From Mauremys mutica (taxonomy: Eukaryota > Chordata > Testudines > Geoemydidae), in assembly GCF_020497125.1 (NCBI RefSeq), contig NC_059073.1:20791225-20855224 (forward strand): a DNA stretch of 64,000 bases, given 5' to 3'. Under the pieces are notes generated by a model. The model was not told the origin of the DNA. It saw only the letters and a list, made by a program, of their open reading frames with translations, and made no database searches. The translations under genes were made by a program, and so were the position numbers. Below are positions 12,388 to 22,450 of this stretch, in pieces. Each line of letters begins with the position of its first letter. Position 1 is the stretch's first letter.

Positions 12388-13560
12388 TGTGACAGTGTAC
12401 TCCATAAGGCTTTATGGGGTGGAGGTGCTCATAAATGTATGTATGATATAACTGGAATAGGGTTTTGCTGCATATGCCATGTAACATATCTATGTAAAGG
12501 TTATGTTCATCCTAGTTGTATGTAGGCACCATTTGTGTGCTCAAAGTTATGAACATTGGCTATATAATTGCTTGATTTTTAAGTAGCCTTAGTTAAAACA
12601 TTTGGTCACTCCTTGGGAGAGGAATGTGCTCAATCAGGAAGCATTTAATAGACAAAAGAGCTTGGAAGACTCCAATCCACATAAGAAGTCTACCTGAGGG
12701 CATTCAAGGTAGCATGTGGGTAATGGCTGCTCCCTGCAAGTCCTGAGTCATGCATGGGCAGGTGACTTGCCCATGTGATTCCAAATCTCCATTTTGTGAC
12801 TGTATTCTATGCAGGGTTAGGAGGGGGGTCTCCACCCACAAGAGAGAGTCTATTTAAATCCCTGGGAGACCGCTCCATGGGGTCTTCAGCTGGCTAAAGA
12901 AGGAGCCTCTCCACCCCCGCACCCAGGATACTTAAAGGAAACTGGAACAAAGGACAGTAACTACAGGGTGTGTGTGTGATTGCTGGACCCAGGCTAAAAG
13001 GAGATTAGCCTGTAAAAGGGAGCATTCTGGAACTGGTGAGGATCCTATCTGTATCTAGTTTGATTAGAGATAGATTTGCGCATTTTATTTTATTTTGCTT
13101 GGTAAGTTACTTTATTCTGTCTGTTACTTCCTGGAACCACTTAAATCCTACTTTCTGTATTCAATAAAATCACTTTTTACTTATTAGTTAACTCAGAGTA
13201 TGTATTAATACCTGGGGGAGCAAATAGCTGTGCATATCTCTCTATCAGTGTTATAGAGGGCGAACAATTTATGAGTTTACCCTGTATAAGCTTTATACAG
13301 GGTAAAACAGATTTATTTGGGTTTAGACCCCATTGGGAGTTGGGCATCTGGGTGCTAAAGACAAGCACACTTCTGTGAGCTGTTTTCAGGTAAACCTGCA
13401 GCTTTGGGACAGGTAATTCAGACTCTGGGTCTTTGTTGAAGTAGACAAGAGTGTCTGGCTCGGCAAGACAGGGTGCTGGAATCCTGAGCTGGCAGGGAAA
13501 ACAGGGGTAGAAGTAGTCTTGGCACATCGGTTGGCAGCTCCTGTGATGCAACCCGTCACA
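12388..13560 (+). mobile_element. Solo LTR (1,173 bp) of an endogenous LTR element
   Basis: It starts TGTGACAG and ends CCCGTCACA, giving canonical TG...CA ends. It is flanked by perfect 5-bp duplications CCTGT (12383-12387 and 13561-13565). Removing it joins DIRS sequence on both sides. An AATAAA signal lies near 13164, followed by a CA-free T-rich stretch as expected for an R/U5 boundary, which supports sense orientation. No internal coding region remains, so it formed by LTR-LTR recombination. A 5-bp duplication fits gypsy-type or some endogenous retroviral integrases; I cannot tell which. A short palindrome CCCTGTATAAGCTTTATACAGGG lies near 13280-13302. Confidence 0.85.
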
Positions 13561-13689
13561 CCTGTCTCTTTTGTCTTACACTCTTCACCCACAACTGGAA
13601 CAAGTTCACTACAGACAGTTGGGCTTTGGAGATTATCCATGAGGGATACTCCACAGAGTTTCTCTCCTTCCTGCCTCACAAACCTCCTT

Positions 13690-14520
13690 TTTGGTCCCCC
13701 TCTGGGGAGCACTCTCACAAGGGATTCTTCAACGGGACATGGAATCCCTTTTACATCGAGGAGAAATAGAGTTCATCCCATCTCATTGCCAGGAGACGGG
13801 GTTCTACTCCCTGTATAACCTAATTCTCAAAAAGGACAAAGAATGCAGACCCATCCTGGACCTTCAGCAACTGAACATCTTTATTTGAAAGCTGAAATTC
13901 TGGGTGATAATGTTAGCATCAATAATGCTGGCGTCAATAATGCCCTCCCTTTAGGAAGCAATATGGTTCGCGGCTCTTGACATGTAGTGTGTGTGTGTGT
14001 CCGCATGGACATTCACCTGTTACACAGGAAGTTCCTGAGTTTTATGGTTGGCTAGGAACACTTCCAATTTTGGGTCCTCCCCTTTGGGCTCGCTACAGCA
14101 TCCATAGTATTTATGAAGGTTTTCTCTGTGGTAGCAGCCCAGATGAGGTGCCAAAGCTATACGGTGTTTCCATACCTAGACAATTAGCGCCTCATCAGCC
14201 AGTCTCATCAGGAGGTCAGGTCAGTGACAAGGTTTCTCATAAAACTTTTAGCAGCCCTAGGCATTTGCATAAATGAAGAAAAGTCTGTTTTGTTCCCCAC
14301 AAGGACAAACTTTATAGGGGTGATGTTGGACTCGGTTTCTGCGAAAGCATTTCTTCCCTCAGACAGGTCTCATACAATGAGCAACCTGATTTCATGCATT
14401 ACCCACAGACCACGAATACAGTGTCTTTCGCAGTTAGGTGCATGTGGTCATGTGACACCATTTGCCAGACTGCACTTGCTGCAATGTCTGCAAGCTTGGC
14501 TCCACTTGATTTACTAACTG
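13690..14520 (+). pseudogene. DIRS-like reverse transcriptase / RNase H remnant
   Basis: Matches the DIRS polymerase in order: GFYSLYNLILKKD and RPILDLQQLN (about 13795-13880), then the palm region with FGLA-like sequence, then PYLDN followed at once by TAG (14173-14187), where the catalytic Tyr-Leu-Asp-Asp box is expected. The second aspartate reads Asn and the next codon is a stop, so the enzyme is inactive. Downstream LLAALGICINEEKSVLFPT and FIGVMLDS continue the fold, and CLSQLG...PFARLHLLQCLQAWL marks the start of the RNase H/linker region. Confidence 0.7.
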
Positions 14521-14689
14521 AACAAAGACCCATGAACTCCAAAGTGACTGTTCCCACCAGAATTATCACCTCCACCGGTGCTTAAACCTCCACCTCAATG
14601 GGACCTTAAACTCATCCTGATCCTCATGCACAGGTCTGCCCTTTAAACCCATGGTGACATGTGCCATGACCCACCTGCCCATGAAGGTG

Positions 14690-15315
14690 GAATTCTGAGT
14701 GGCTATCACTTTGGCCAGAAGGGTCAGTGAGCTTGGAGCCATGTTGGCATATCTCCTTATACACTGTTTCACAAAGAAAAGGTTTCTCTCTGATGACACT
14801 CCAGATTTCTCTGCAAGTTTGACTGATATGGAACTCAGGCACAAATCATACATTTACCTGTTTCTTTCTCCAAAACCCCATGGTCCCTCTGAAGACAAGA
14901 GACTCCACTCCCTCAATGTCTGGCATGCTCTGGGGTTCTACCTGGAAAGAACCAAACTTATTAGAAAATCACCAAGAATTTTTATCACCATAGCAGAGAG
15001 ATTGCGTGGGCAACCCATATCCTCCCAGAGGATTTCTAAGTAGGTTTTGGGATGCATCTCAGAGTGCTACAAGATAGTAAAACGTCCCATCCCCCTCTTG
15101 GTGTGTCACAGATCACTCCATCTGAGCACAAGATTTCTCCATGGTATCCCTATCTGACATCTTGCTGCAGGGTGACCACCTGGAGTCCTAGCAACATGTC
15201 TGCAACACCCTACACTCTAGTTCACACCTCAACTGCAGATGTAGCAGTGGGATTTGCAAAATTGCAAGTATCTTTGCTACCAGTTTCCTCAGACCCACTT
15301 CCAGTCTGAACACTG
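14690..15315 (+). pseudogene. DIRS-like tyrosine recombinase remnant
   Basis: The frame 14699-15043 reads AITLARRVSELGAM, in which ARRVSEL holds the first catalytic Arg of DIRS tyrosine recombinases, then SPKPHGPSEDKRLHSLNVWHALGFYLERTK and RLRGQPISSQRISK. The following segment (15052-15309) aligns by position with the region expected to carry the H-x-x-R and Tyr residues, but reads SEHKIS and LVHTSTADV, so these residues appear lost. A stop at 15041 separates the two pieces. DIRS elements use this enzyme instead of an integrase. Non-functional. Confidence 0.7.
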
Positions 15316-15389
15316 CTTGCCTTTCGCCCATGCGTGGAATACACATAAGGACCAGCACGTGAAGAAGTAGTGGAGGTTACTTACTGTAA

Positions 15390-15640
15390 TAGTCAGGTAA
15401 AATAGCAGTCATCATTGAGTGTATATCCCTTATCCAGGTCAATGCCAACAGTATGCCCCCCAGTTCAGCTGTCATAATGGCATAAAATTGGGTAGTCTCA
15501 GATCTCTTAATTGCAAATTCAAAGATACAAAAGGCCTTTACCACTCTACCTGTGTTGTCATCTCTAGAGCTGTCAGTATGGATTTGGCAACTCTGACCCC
15601 ATTTACCGTGTATAAACTCATAAATCTTAGTAGTCATATT
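15390..15640 (-). pseudogene. RNase H domain of I-like LINE
   Basis: An 86-codon minus-strand frame reads CQIHTDSSRDDNTGRVVKAF then TAELGGILLALTWI. HTDSS supplies the first catalytic Asp of RNase H1-type folds and TAELGG the catalytic Glu at the usual ~45-residue spacing. The expected third Asp block is absent or beyond the end of the element. In LINEs this domain removes template RNA after reverse transcription and is typical of the I, R1, Tad and related groups. Confidence 0.7.
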
Positions 15641-16350
15641 TTATGGTCCTGCTCTTCTTTGTTTTGTAGTATAATCCCAAATCCACAATTGGAGGGATAA
15701 CCATCCAGCTATAGTTTGATTTCCCATGACTAAAAATTTTAATTTCTTCAAGACCTCCATCTTCACCCAAGTCTTTTACCCAGCTTTTGACCCTGTTAGT
15801 ATGTGGGAGTTTGTGGCACCCAGTTATTTCTTGTCTACTTAATTCCCAGCAGTGTATTTAGTACTCTTATCTTCACCATTTCCATTATATTTAACCTTTT
15901 GGGCTCTGGTTAACCATTGCATCCTTAAATGTATAAGCATTTTCTCCAGATGCTACCTGCAGCACACACAGCAGAGTCGTAATACTCACACCACCTGGGA
16001 TTCACAGAGCTTGGGCTGGGATTGCTTCTAATTTTTTCAGTGTTGATTTAGAAGCTCAATTAAAGGTTTAGTATCCATAATCTATAACTGGACTTATTAA
16101 TGCCCTATACACCATCAGCATGTTTGTATCTGTGCCCTACTTGTTCCCAGCAATACTTTAAAGCAGATTCATCCTATCTTTACATTTAGTCTTGATATTA
16201 TCTATATGACCCTTCTAAGTTAGTATGCCATCAAACGTAACTCTTAAGAATGTAAAACTTTTAACTACCCATATCTTTTCTGTATAGAGATATAGGTTCA
16301 ATTTTTCCCCAATCTTCCTTTTTGTGAATATCATTGCCTTTGTTCTAGGA

Positions 16351-16663
16351 CAGGGGTCAGCAGCCTTTCAAAAGTGGTGTGCTGAGTCTTCGTTTATTCA
16401 CTCTAATTTAAGGTTTTGCATGCCAGTAATACATTTTAACGTTTTTAGAAGGTCTCTTTCTATAAGTCTAATAATATATAACTAAACTATTGTTGTATGT
16501 AAAGTAAATAAGGCTTTTAAAATGTTTAAGAAGCTTCATTTAAAATTAAATTAAAATGAAGAGCCCCCCCAGACCAGTGGCCAGGACCCAGGCAGTGTGA
16601 GTGCCACTGAAAATCAGCTCACGTGCCACCTTTGGCACGCATGCCATAGGTTGCCTACCCCTG
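16351..16663. mobile_element. hAT-type MITE with perfect 8-bp target duplication
   Basis: Starts CAGGGGTCAGCAGCC and ends GGTTGCCTACCCCTG (terminal inverted repeats). Flanked by identical TTCTAGGA (16343-16350 and 16664-16671), the 8-bp duplication made by hAT transposases. It lies inside the RT of the minus-strand I-like LINE, so it is younger. Non-coding interior of 313 bp total. Confidence 0.9.
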
Positions 16664-17475
16664 TTCTAGGAAGAGAAAACTTAAATCCCTATCCTGAAAT
16701 CCTCTTGAGTGCCTCACTGGTTTTCTCCACAGCATCTTAGGTCTTCTGCGTTTGGCCCATATAGCACAGTCATCTGTAAATGGAGTAATACCTATTCCTG
16801 CCCATATAGTTTCAGGGAGATCCTTAATCATAATGTTAAACATGGTGGGGCTGATGGCATTCCATAGGGGAGTATTGTTAATGAGTTTATAAATATTCAA
16901 CAAAGCTACCCCCACCCTGACTTATATGGTTATTATCCACCAGAACATTCTTCCTCTTAGTCCAATTGTGGCTAGTTTATACAGCAAGCCTTCCTTCCAT
17001 AGCCATCCCTTCCCATTATATACACTTTCAATGTCCAAAAAGACAGCTATCATAAACTCTCTGTTCCTCATGGTTTTTTGTATTGCTGTTTCTATTGCAA
17101 TATGATCAACCGTGCATCTTCCTTTCCTGAAACCACTTTGTGTACAGTTTATAATTTCATTTGCTCCAGATAAGCTACTCATCTCTCATCCTTTCCATCA
17201 TTTTGCCCACACACAGTGAGGGCAATATGACTATATGCATCAGGTCTTATGTGTAATTTGCCAGGTTTTCCTATCCATATAGCCACTGCTTGCTTCCCTT
17301 CTGCTAGTAATATTCCTTTTCCCCATATATTATTATATAACTTAAATAAAACTCTTAAATTCCTTTCCCGTTGATACTTAAGCATTGCATTACACATACT
17401 ATCTTTACTTGGGGCTGTATTTTTCTTTTGTCTATAGTTCTTTTTGAGTTCCTGTATGCTGAAATTTTCATTCAA
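16664..17475 (-). pseudogene. Reverse transcriptase domain of I-like LINE
   Basis: Three adjacent minus-strand pieces read in order. 17179-17475 is the fingers region (KKNTAPSKDSMCNAMLK, then KQAVAIWIGKPGK). 16922-17182 has INCTQSGFRKGRCTVDHI and MIAVFLDIESVYNGKGW. 16664-16915 has NAISPTMFNIMIKDLP and ITPFTDDCAIWAK. FLDIESVYN contains the motif A Asp and FTDD is the motif C catalytic pair, still intact here. Frame changes between pieces and substitutions such as 'KDSMCN' for the usual G-x-D-x-I/V-x show decay. Confidence 0.75.
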
Positions 17476-17499
17476 TGCATCATCTTTATATTCTACCTA

Positions 17500-18600
17500 G
17501 CCACGTAAAAGCTCACAATTTTCTTCAGCAAAAAAGGTTTGTTCACAAAACTCTTTTACTTTGATTTCTGTCACTACTAACTTTTTGGAACTCTTTTGCT
17601 AAGATGTCTGCTTTTCCTAAGTTAGAACTTTCAACTTTATCATTTACTAGAAGACCAGGTATACATTTGTTTTTACTCCAGATCCCATTCATTATTTTAA
17701 ACTTGCTTTTATATATATGAAACCCTGACATCTTTGTTCATTTTCCCACAATACTCTTTCTTTGCCTTCTTAATAATTCTTTGTGCTACTGCTCTATGTC
17801 TGTTATAATTCATTAAGTTCTTGCTATTCATTGTACTTTTTGTTTGTTTATTTGCCTTATTTATTTCTTTAAATGCTGCTTTACAATCTTCATTCTATCC
17901 GCGAACTAGATTTCTGAGTTTGTGGCAACTCAATCTCTTCCATATCATTAGGTTGGTTGTTGCTATAACTCCCTTTATTATATTATCATGAAATTCCTCT
18001 AGATTAGCACTTATTCAATTGGTACTTAAATACTCAGCACATTTACTCTTAACAAGTCTCTAATTTGCTTTTCTAAGGCTCCGGGTAGGAATTCCTTCAG
18101 TGTTTTCAATGTTACCTTAGCCTTTGATACGTAATTAGCATAGGGAAGTGATCACTTCCCATTCCACCTTCTTTATAGGTTTCCCAGCTGCATTTACTTG
18201 CTGTATTGCTTGTTGCAATTTCCAGATCTACATGTGAAAAGGTTCCATCCACCTTTTGAGCAATACCAGGTTGTGCATGTCAATGAAGTGTTCCAAGCTT
18301 TTGCCATTATAATCAGTTTTCCTGCTTCCCCATAATTCATTATGGCTATTAAAGTCTCCACAAATAACATACAGGTCTTTGGCACCATTAACTAACTCTT
18401 CCAATTCTAGATTGCCTAGCATTTTACATGATTTGTAAACATTAAAGATACGTATAAGGGTGCTGTTATTCTGCAGAGGAATCTCAAAACTTACATTCTG
18501 TAATTCTATGTCAATATAACTAAGACCTTCCTTTATAAGTGTACAGATCCCTCCTCCTCTTATTATTTCTCTGTCACATCAGATCCTGGCAGCCTAAATA
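17500..18600 (-). pseudogene. Endonuclease (APE-type) and linker of I-like LINE
   Basis: The minus-strand frame 18228-18422 reads LYVICGDFNSHNELWGSRKTD, matching the G-D-F-N-x-H-x-x-W-G-S block of apurinic-endonuclease-like LINE endonucleases, followed by GKSLEHFIDMHNLVLL. Between 17500 and 18190 the minus strand carries a diverged linker (MSGFHIYKSKFKIMNGIWSK...; 17543-17731) leading to the RT. Several stops are present. The D and N of GDFN and the H are intact; upstream catalytic Glu motifs were not recognised. Confidence 0.65.
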
Positions 18601-18839
18601 TAAATTTTAACTAATCATGTTCATTGTACACATATCACGTTAAATTTGTTTAATTTCAAAACCATTTTCTTTAATTCCTGACCATGTGTTTTTAAACTAT
18701 GTGCCTTCCAGCAAAAAACATTAGACTCGTGTTGTTTAAACTACTTTATTACCTTCATTTAAAATTGCATGAATGCAGTCTATTGAGAGATTGCCTATAT
18801 GCAAATATTTTTCTGCTACTTTTGTTGTCATTTTTATTT

Positions 18840-19740
18840 TCAGTCTCCTTCTCTGTCTGTAAAGTGCGCTTTATCATTTCCAGTCATAAATTCCATAAAT
18901 TTCTCTTTGTCTACAAGCAGTACATCTTCATCTGTTCCTTTTATATTATCTTTTCTGCTCTGAACTGCATTTTGTTGTACCAGTAGCTTTTTTCCCTCAC
19001 TGGCATTTTCTTCCTTCTCCACATTCCGCTGTGAATATATTTTGGTAGCTTCTGCACAGCATTTTTTGTGTGTGATAGTTTTAGCTTTCTGTAGCTTTAG
19101 CTTTTTCCGCTGCTACAAACCCTTTGTATGCTGTACTGTGCTTATCCCTACAATGGCTGCATTGTAGTTCTGTTCCTTCCATACAGCTCTCATACAAGTG
19201 GTCTCCTCTACATTAACCACACCACGTTTTCCCCACACAGACAACCACCACATGCCTAAACGTTTGACATTTTATAACATCTCCAAGGGGCCAGGATATG
19301 TGGTTTAACCCAGAAGGGTTGATATCCTATACTAACCTAACTGGGTAAGCATTGCACCTTTAAATGCTATTCAGACGGCTGTGGGCGGTTTGTGTTTTCT
19401 CCTTCTGCTAATCAGTCACTTAACAAACAGCATTTGGTCCTTGCCTATAGCCCTTTTAATTTCATCTTCAGTCAAATTTAGGTTACTGGCAAATTACTTT
19501 TTATTTTCCCTAAAAGTGTAGCTTTAAGAAGTTTCTCAGCCTGTTCCTTATGTGCACATCCTACAAAATCTCCAGCCTGCATTCTTTTAGCTCTTAATAT
19601 CGCTCTACTACTTTGCCTAATCCATTCTACTGTTTTCAAAGGATTAACATCTTCTATCTTTACATCTTCAGCCAGTGATTTGATAATTATAAAATGTTGA
19701 TCCTTTTTCCTTATTCTCTTTTTTCCATCCCTGTCTGCTC
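18840..19740 (-). pseudogene. Gag-like ORF1 of I-like LINE with CCHC knuckles
   Basis: On the minus strand from about 19740: QHFIIIKSLAEDVK, then VEWIRQSSRAILRAKRMQAG and KEQAEKLLKATLLG, typical of the RRM-like front of Jockey/I gag proteins. Near 19150-19230 a C-x-stop-C-R-G-D-H-x4-C knuckle is followed by C-S-H-C-R-D-K-H. The tail continues to a stop at about 18840 (TGNDKAHFTDREGD). One knuckle position carries a stop codon and several frameshifts occur. Gag-like ORF1 proteins bind element RNA. Confidence 0.6.
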
Positions 19741-19747
19741 TCTCTTC

Positions 19748-22450
19748 TTAGAATCATAGAACCATAGGGCTAGAAAGGACCACAAGGGTCATCTAGTCTA
19801 ACCCCCTGCCAAGATGCAGAATTTCTTATGCTTAAACCATCCAAGACAGATAACTATCCAGCCTCCTTTTGAAAACCTTCAGTGAAGGAGCTTCCACAAC
19901 CTCCCGAGACAGGCTGTTCCATTGTCCTACTGTTCTTACAGTTAGGAAGTTTTTCCTGAGATTTAATCTAAATCTGCTGTGCTATAGTTTGAACTCATTG
20001 CCTCTTGTCCTGCCTTCTGTGGCAAGACAGAACGACTTTTCTCCATCTTTTTATAGCAGCCTTTTAAGTATTTGAAGACAACTATCATGTCCCCCCTTAA
20101 TCTCCTCTTTTCCAAACTAAACATACCTAGTTCCTTCAGCCTTTGCTCCTTCCTTTGATCATCTTTGTCCCTCATCTCTGCAGCCTTTCCAGTTTCTCTA
20201 TATTCCTTCTATACATTGGGGACCATAGTTAGACACAGTACTCCAGCTGAGGCACAACCAGCGCTGAATAGAGCAGTACTATCACCTCCCGTGACTTGCA
20301 TGCTATGCCTCGGTTAACGGAACCTAAAATTGTATTTGCTTTTTTTGCAACAGCACAACCCCCCATCCATTAAACCAGTTACCCAGTCAAAGGAGGAAAT
20401 CAAGCTGGTTTGGCATGATTTGTTCTTAGCAACTCCATGCTGGGTGCTAGTGATCACCCATTCACCCTTCAGGTATTCACAAATGGAATGTCTTATCCAT
20501 CTAGTAGCTTCCCAGTATCGAGGTCTATAATTCCCTGGCTCTTCTCTTTTCCCCTGTTTGAAAGATGGGCACTACGTTAGCCCTTCTCCAGTCTTCCAGG
20601 ACCTCTCCTGTCATCCATGAGTTTGCAAATATTATTGCCAGTGGCACCAACATTTCTTCAGTTATTTTCTTCAACACCATGGGGTGAATAGCATCACGCC
20701 CCGCTGACTTGAATCCATTCAAAGTAGTCAGAAGATCTCTGACATGTTCTTTTCTTATCCCAATCTGCATTCCTTCCCCTTTATTGTCTATGGTAACTTT
20801 GTCGTCCAGTCACATGTTATTTTTTTGTGAAAAGACTGAAGCAAAGTAGGCATTTAGCAGCTCTGCCTTCCTATCATCTTCTGTTACCAGCTCTCCAATG
20901 TTGTCTCTAACATTTCTTGCCAGCTGTAACTCGTTCTTTGCCTTGGCTTTCCTGATTTTGTTCCTACATACTCGCACTATTCCCAGGTATACTTCCTTGG
21001 TGACATGCCCTTCCTTCCATTTCCTGCATGTATCCCTTTTGGTTTTTAGATGGCTGCAGAAAGCGCTTTTTAGCTACATTGGCTTCCTGTGGCTCTTCTT
21101 ATCTTTCCTTTGCACAGGAATAGCTTGATGTTCAGCCTCTAATATTACAACTTTCATGAAGTGCTTTGACTCCTTCTCTTCCTAATTGGTCTTTCCATGG
21201 GACTTTGCCTACTATTTCTCTGAGTTGGTTGAAATCCACCTTTCTGAAGTCCAGTGTCCTTGTTTTGCTGTTCTCATGTCCTCCTTTCCAGAGGATCTTG
21301 AATTCTGTCAGTTCATGATCACTTCCTTCCAAGTTCCCAACCACCTTCACGTTTGCAACTAGTTCATCCCTGTCGGTCAAGACCAGATCAAAAATGGATG
21401 ACTCTCTAATTATTTCCTCAACTTTCTGAATCAGAAAGTTGTCCCCTACACAGGAGATATGTTTTGCTGTAATCGTCTGCCACAGATATCAGGGAAGTTT
21501 CAAATACCCCATTAATATTAGCTCATGTGTCTTAGTATCTTGTTACCTGCTTGTAGAATGCCCCATCCACTTCCTCTTCTTGATTTGGTAGTCAGTAATA
21601 GGCCCCCTCACACCATGACATCACTGTTATTCTTTTCCCATTCTATCCTCACCCAGAGACTCTCAGTAGGTCTGTCACTCTGTTCCTCTTGGAGCACGGA
21701 GCAAGTGTATACATTCTTGATGGACAGCATGATGCTTCCTCCTTTTTTTACCCATACCTATTGTTCTGGAACAAGCTATTTCTCTCAGTGCTGGTACTCC
21801 AATCATGGGAGTGGTCCCACCAAGTCTCTGACGTGCCAATTAAGTCATAATTGATTTTCTTCAAATATCATGACTTCCAGTTCATCTTGCTTGTTCCCCA
21901 TACTCCTTGCATTGATATTTAGGCATAGAAGATATTTTGCAGACTGCCCTGTTGCTTTTCTTTTTGCCTCTTTAATGCGGTTGTGATTTCTAGTCCTTTC
22001 TCCAGAACTTAACCCCTTCCCCTTGATTTCATTAGTTGAGCCTACATGCGCACTGGGTAGATTTTTGTCACCATCCCCCATAAGACCTAGTTTAAAGATC
22101 TCCTTATCAGGTTAGCCAGATGATGTCCAAAGATGCTCTTCCCAGTATTTGCTAGATGCTGCCCATCCCAGCACAGTAATCCTCTTTCCTAGAACATCAG
22201 CTTACTGTCAAAGAAGCCAAAGCTCTTTTGCCGACACTACCTGCATAGCTATGCATTTACTTCCATGATTCAACAGTCCCTGCCTGGGCCTTTTTTCAAC
22301 AGGGAGGATGGATAAGAATACCACTTGCCCCCCCAACTCTTTTATCCTCCTTCCCAGAGCCATGTAGTCTTCAAATACAGATATTTCTATCCTTTTTATT
22401 TTCTTCTTCCAAATCTGAAGCCACACCTCATCCCTTTCTGCTTCTCCCAT
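19748..22450 (-). mobile_element. CR1 LINE, internally deleted, with ORF1 remnant
   Basis: The 3' end on the minus strand is at about 19748 (ATGGTTCTATGATTCTA type). Inward from it come the C-terminal ORF2 motifs WNSLSREVVEAPSL and [15 protein letters not shown] (19963-20175), fragments of palm sequence ([23 protein letters not shown]; 20330-20500), the RT start GRDAIHPMVLK and EDWRRANVVPIF (20525-20770), a pre-RT linker (GSDHELTEFKIL, TLDFRKVDFNQLRE; 21132-21380), the start of the endonuclease (NINARSMGNKQDELEVM; about 21850-21930), and an ORF1 remnant above that. The catalytic centre of the RT is largely deleted between about 20200 and 20330. Dead copy. Confidence 0.8.
21940..22450 (-). pseudogene. 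CR1 ORF1 remnant, SGNH-esterase-like
   Basis: The minus-strand frame 22208-22450 reads VFEDYMALGRRIKELGGQVV then FLSILPVEKRPRQG. This corresponds to the middle of the esterase (SGNH-hydrolase-like) domain that CR1-type ORF1 proteins of sauropsids carry. The catalytic Ser block would lie upstream and is not recognised; the distal D-x-x-H block is degraded. A downstream piece (21845-22081) leads into the ORF2 start. Assignment rests on the DY.ALGR.IKE...VVF.SILPV pattern and on position before ORF2. Confidence 0.55.

Larger units (their letters stand above)
9660..15385 (+). mobile_element. DIRS-like tyrosine-recombinase retrotransposon (decayed)
   Basis: Sense-strand fragments give the DIRS order. 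A basic gag-like region lies at about 10050-12385. A reverse transcriptase follows (GFYSLYNLILKKD, RPILDLQQLN at 13800-13880, then LLAALGICINEEKS and RIQCLSQLG...PFARLHLLQ at 14240-14500). A tyrosine-recombinase segment comes next (ITLARRVSELGAM from about 14700, then LHSLNVWHALGFYLERTK). The 5' edge is placed at a GC-richer leader with 'gaggcagtgcaggtcaatgc', and the 3' edge at 'gaggttacttactgtaat'; both are approximate. DIRS elements make no target duplication, so the ends cannot be fixed that way. A SINE (10654-10805) and a solo LTR (12388-13560) have inserted into it. Frames are broken throughout, so it is dead. Confidence 0.75.
15386..19745 (-). mobile_element. RNase-H-bearing I-like LINE, nearly full length but decayed
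   Basis: Reading the minus strand from 19745 down gives: a gag-like ORF1 (RAKRMQAGDF, KEQAEKLLKA, then CCHC knuckles near 19150-19260); an APE-type endonuclease (ICGDFNSHNELWGS at about 18300-18360); an RT (QSGFRKGRCTVDHI, FLDIESVYNG, ITPFTDDCAIW at 16664-17475); and an RNase H (HTDSSRD, TAELGGILLALTWI at 15390-15640). ORF1 zinc knuckles, an APE endonuclease and a C-terminal RNase H together indicate the I/R1/Jockey side of LINE diversity rather than CR1, L1 or L2. A hAT MITE (16351-16663) interrupts the RT. The 3' end abuts the DIRS element and the 5' end abuts a CR1 copy, so both termini are uncertain. Many stops and frameshifts. Confidence 0.75.

Noticed and set aside
13280..13302. 23-bp palindrome considered as an operator or terminator
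   Set aside because: It is inside the solo LTR and in a eukaryotic context; a bacterial-type terminator or operator is not expected.
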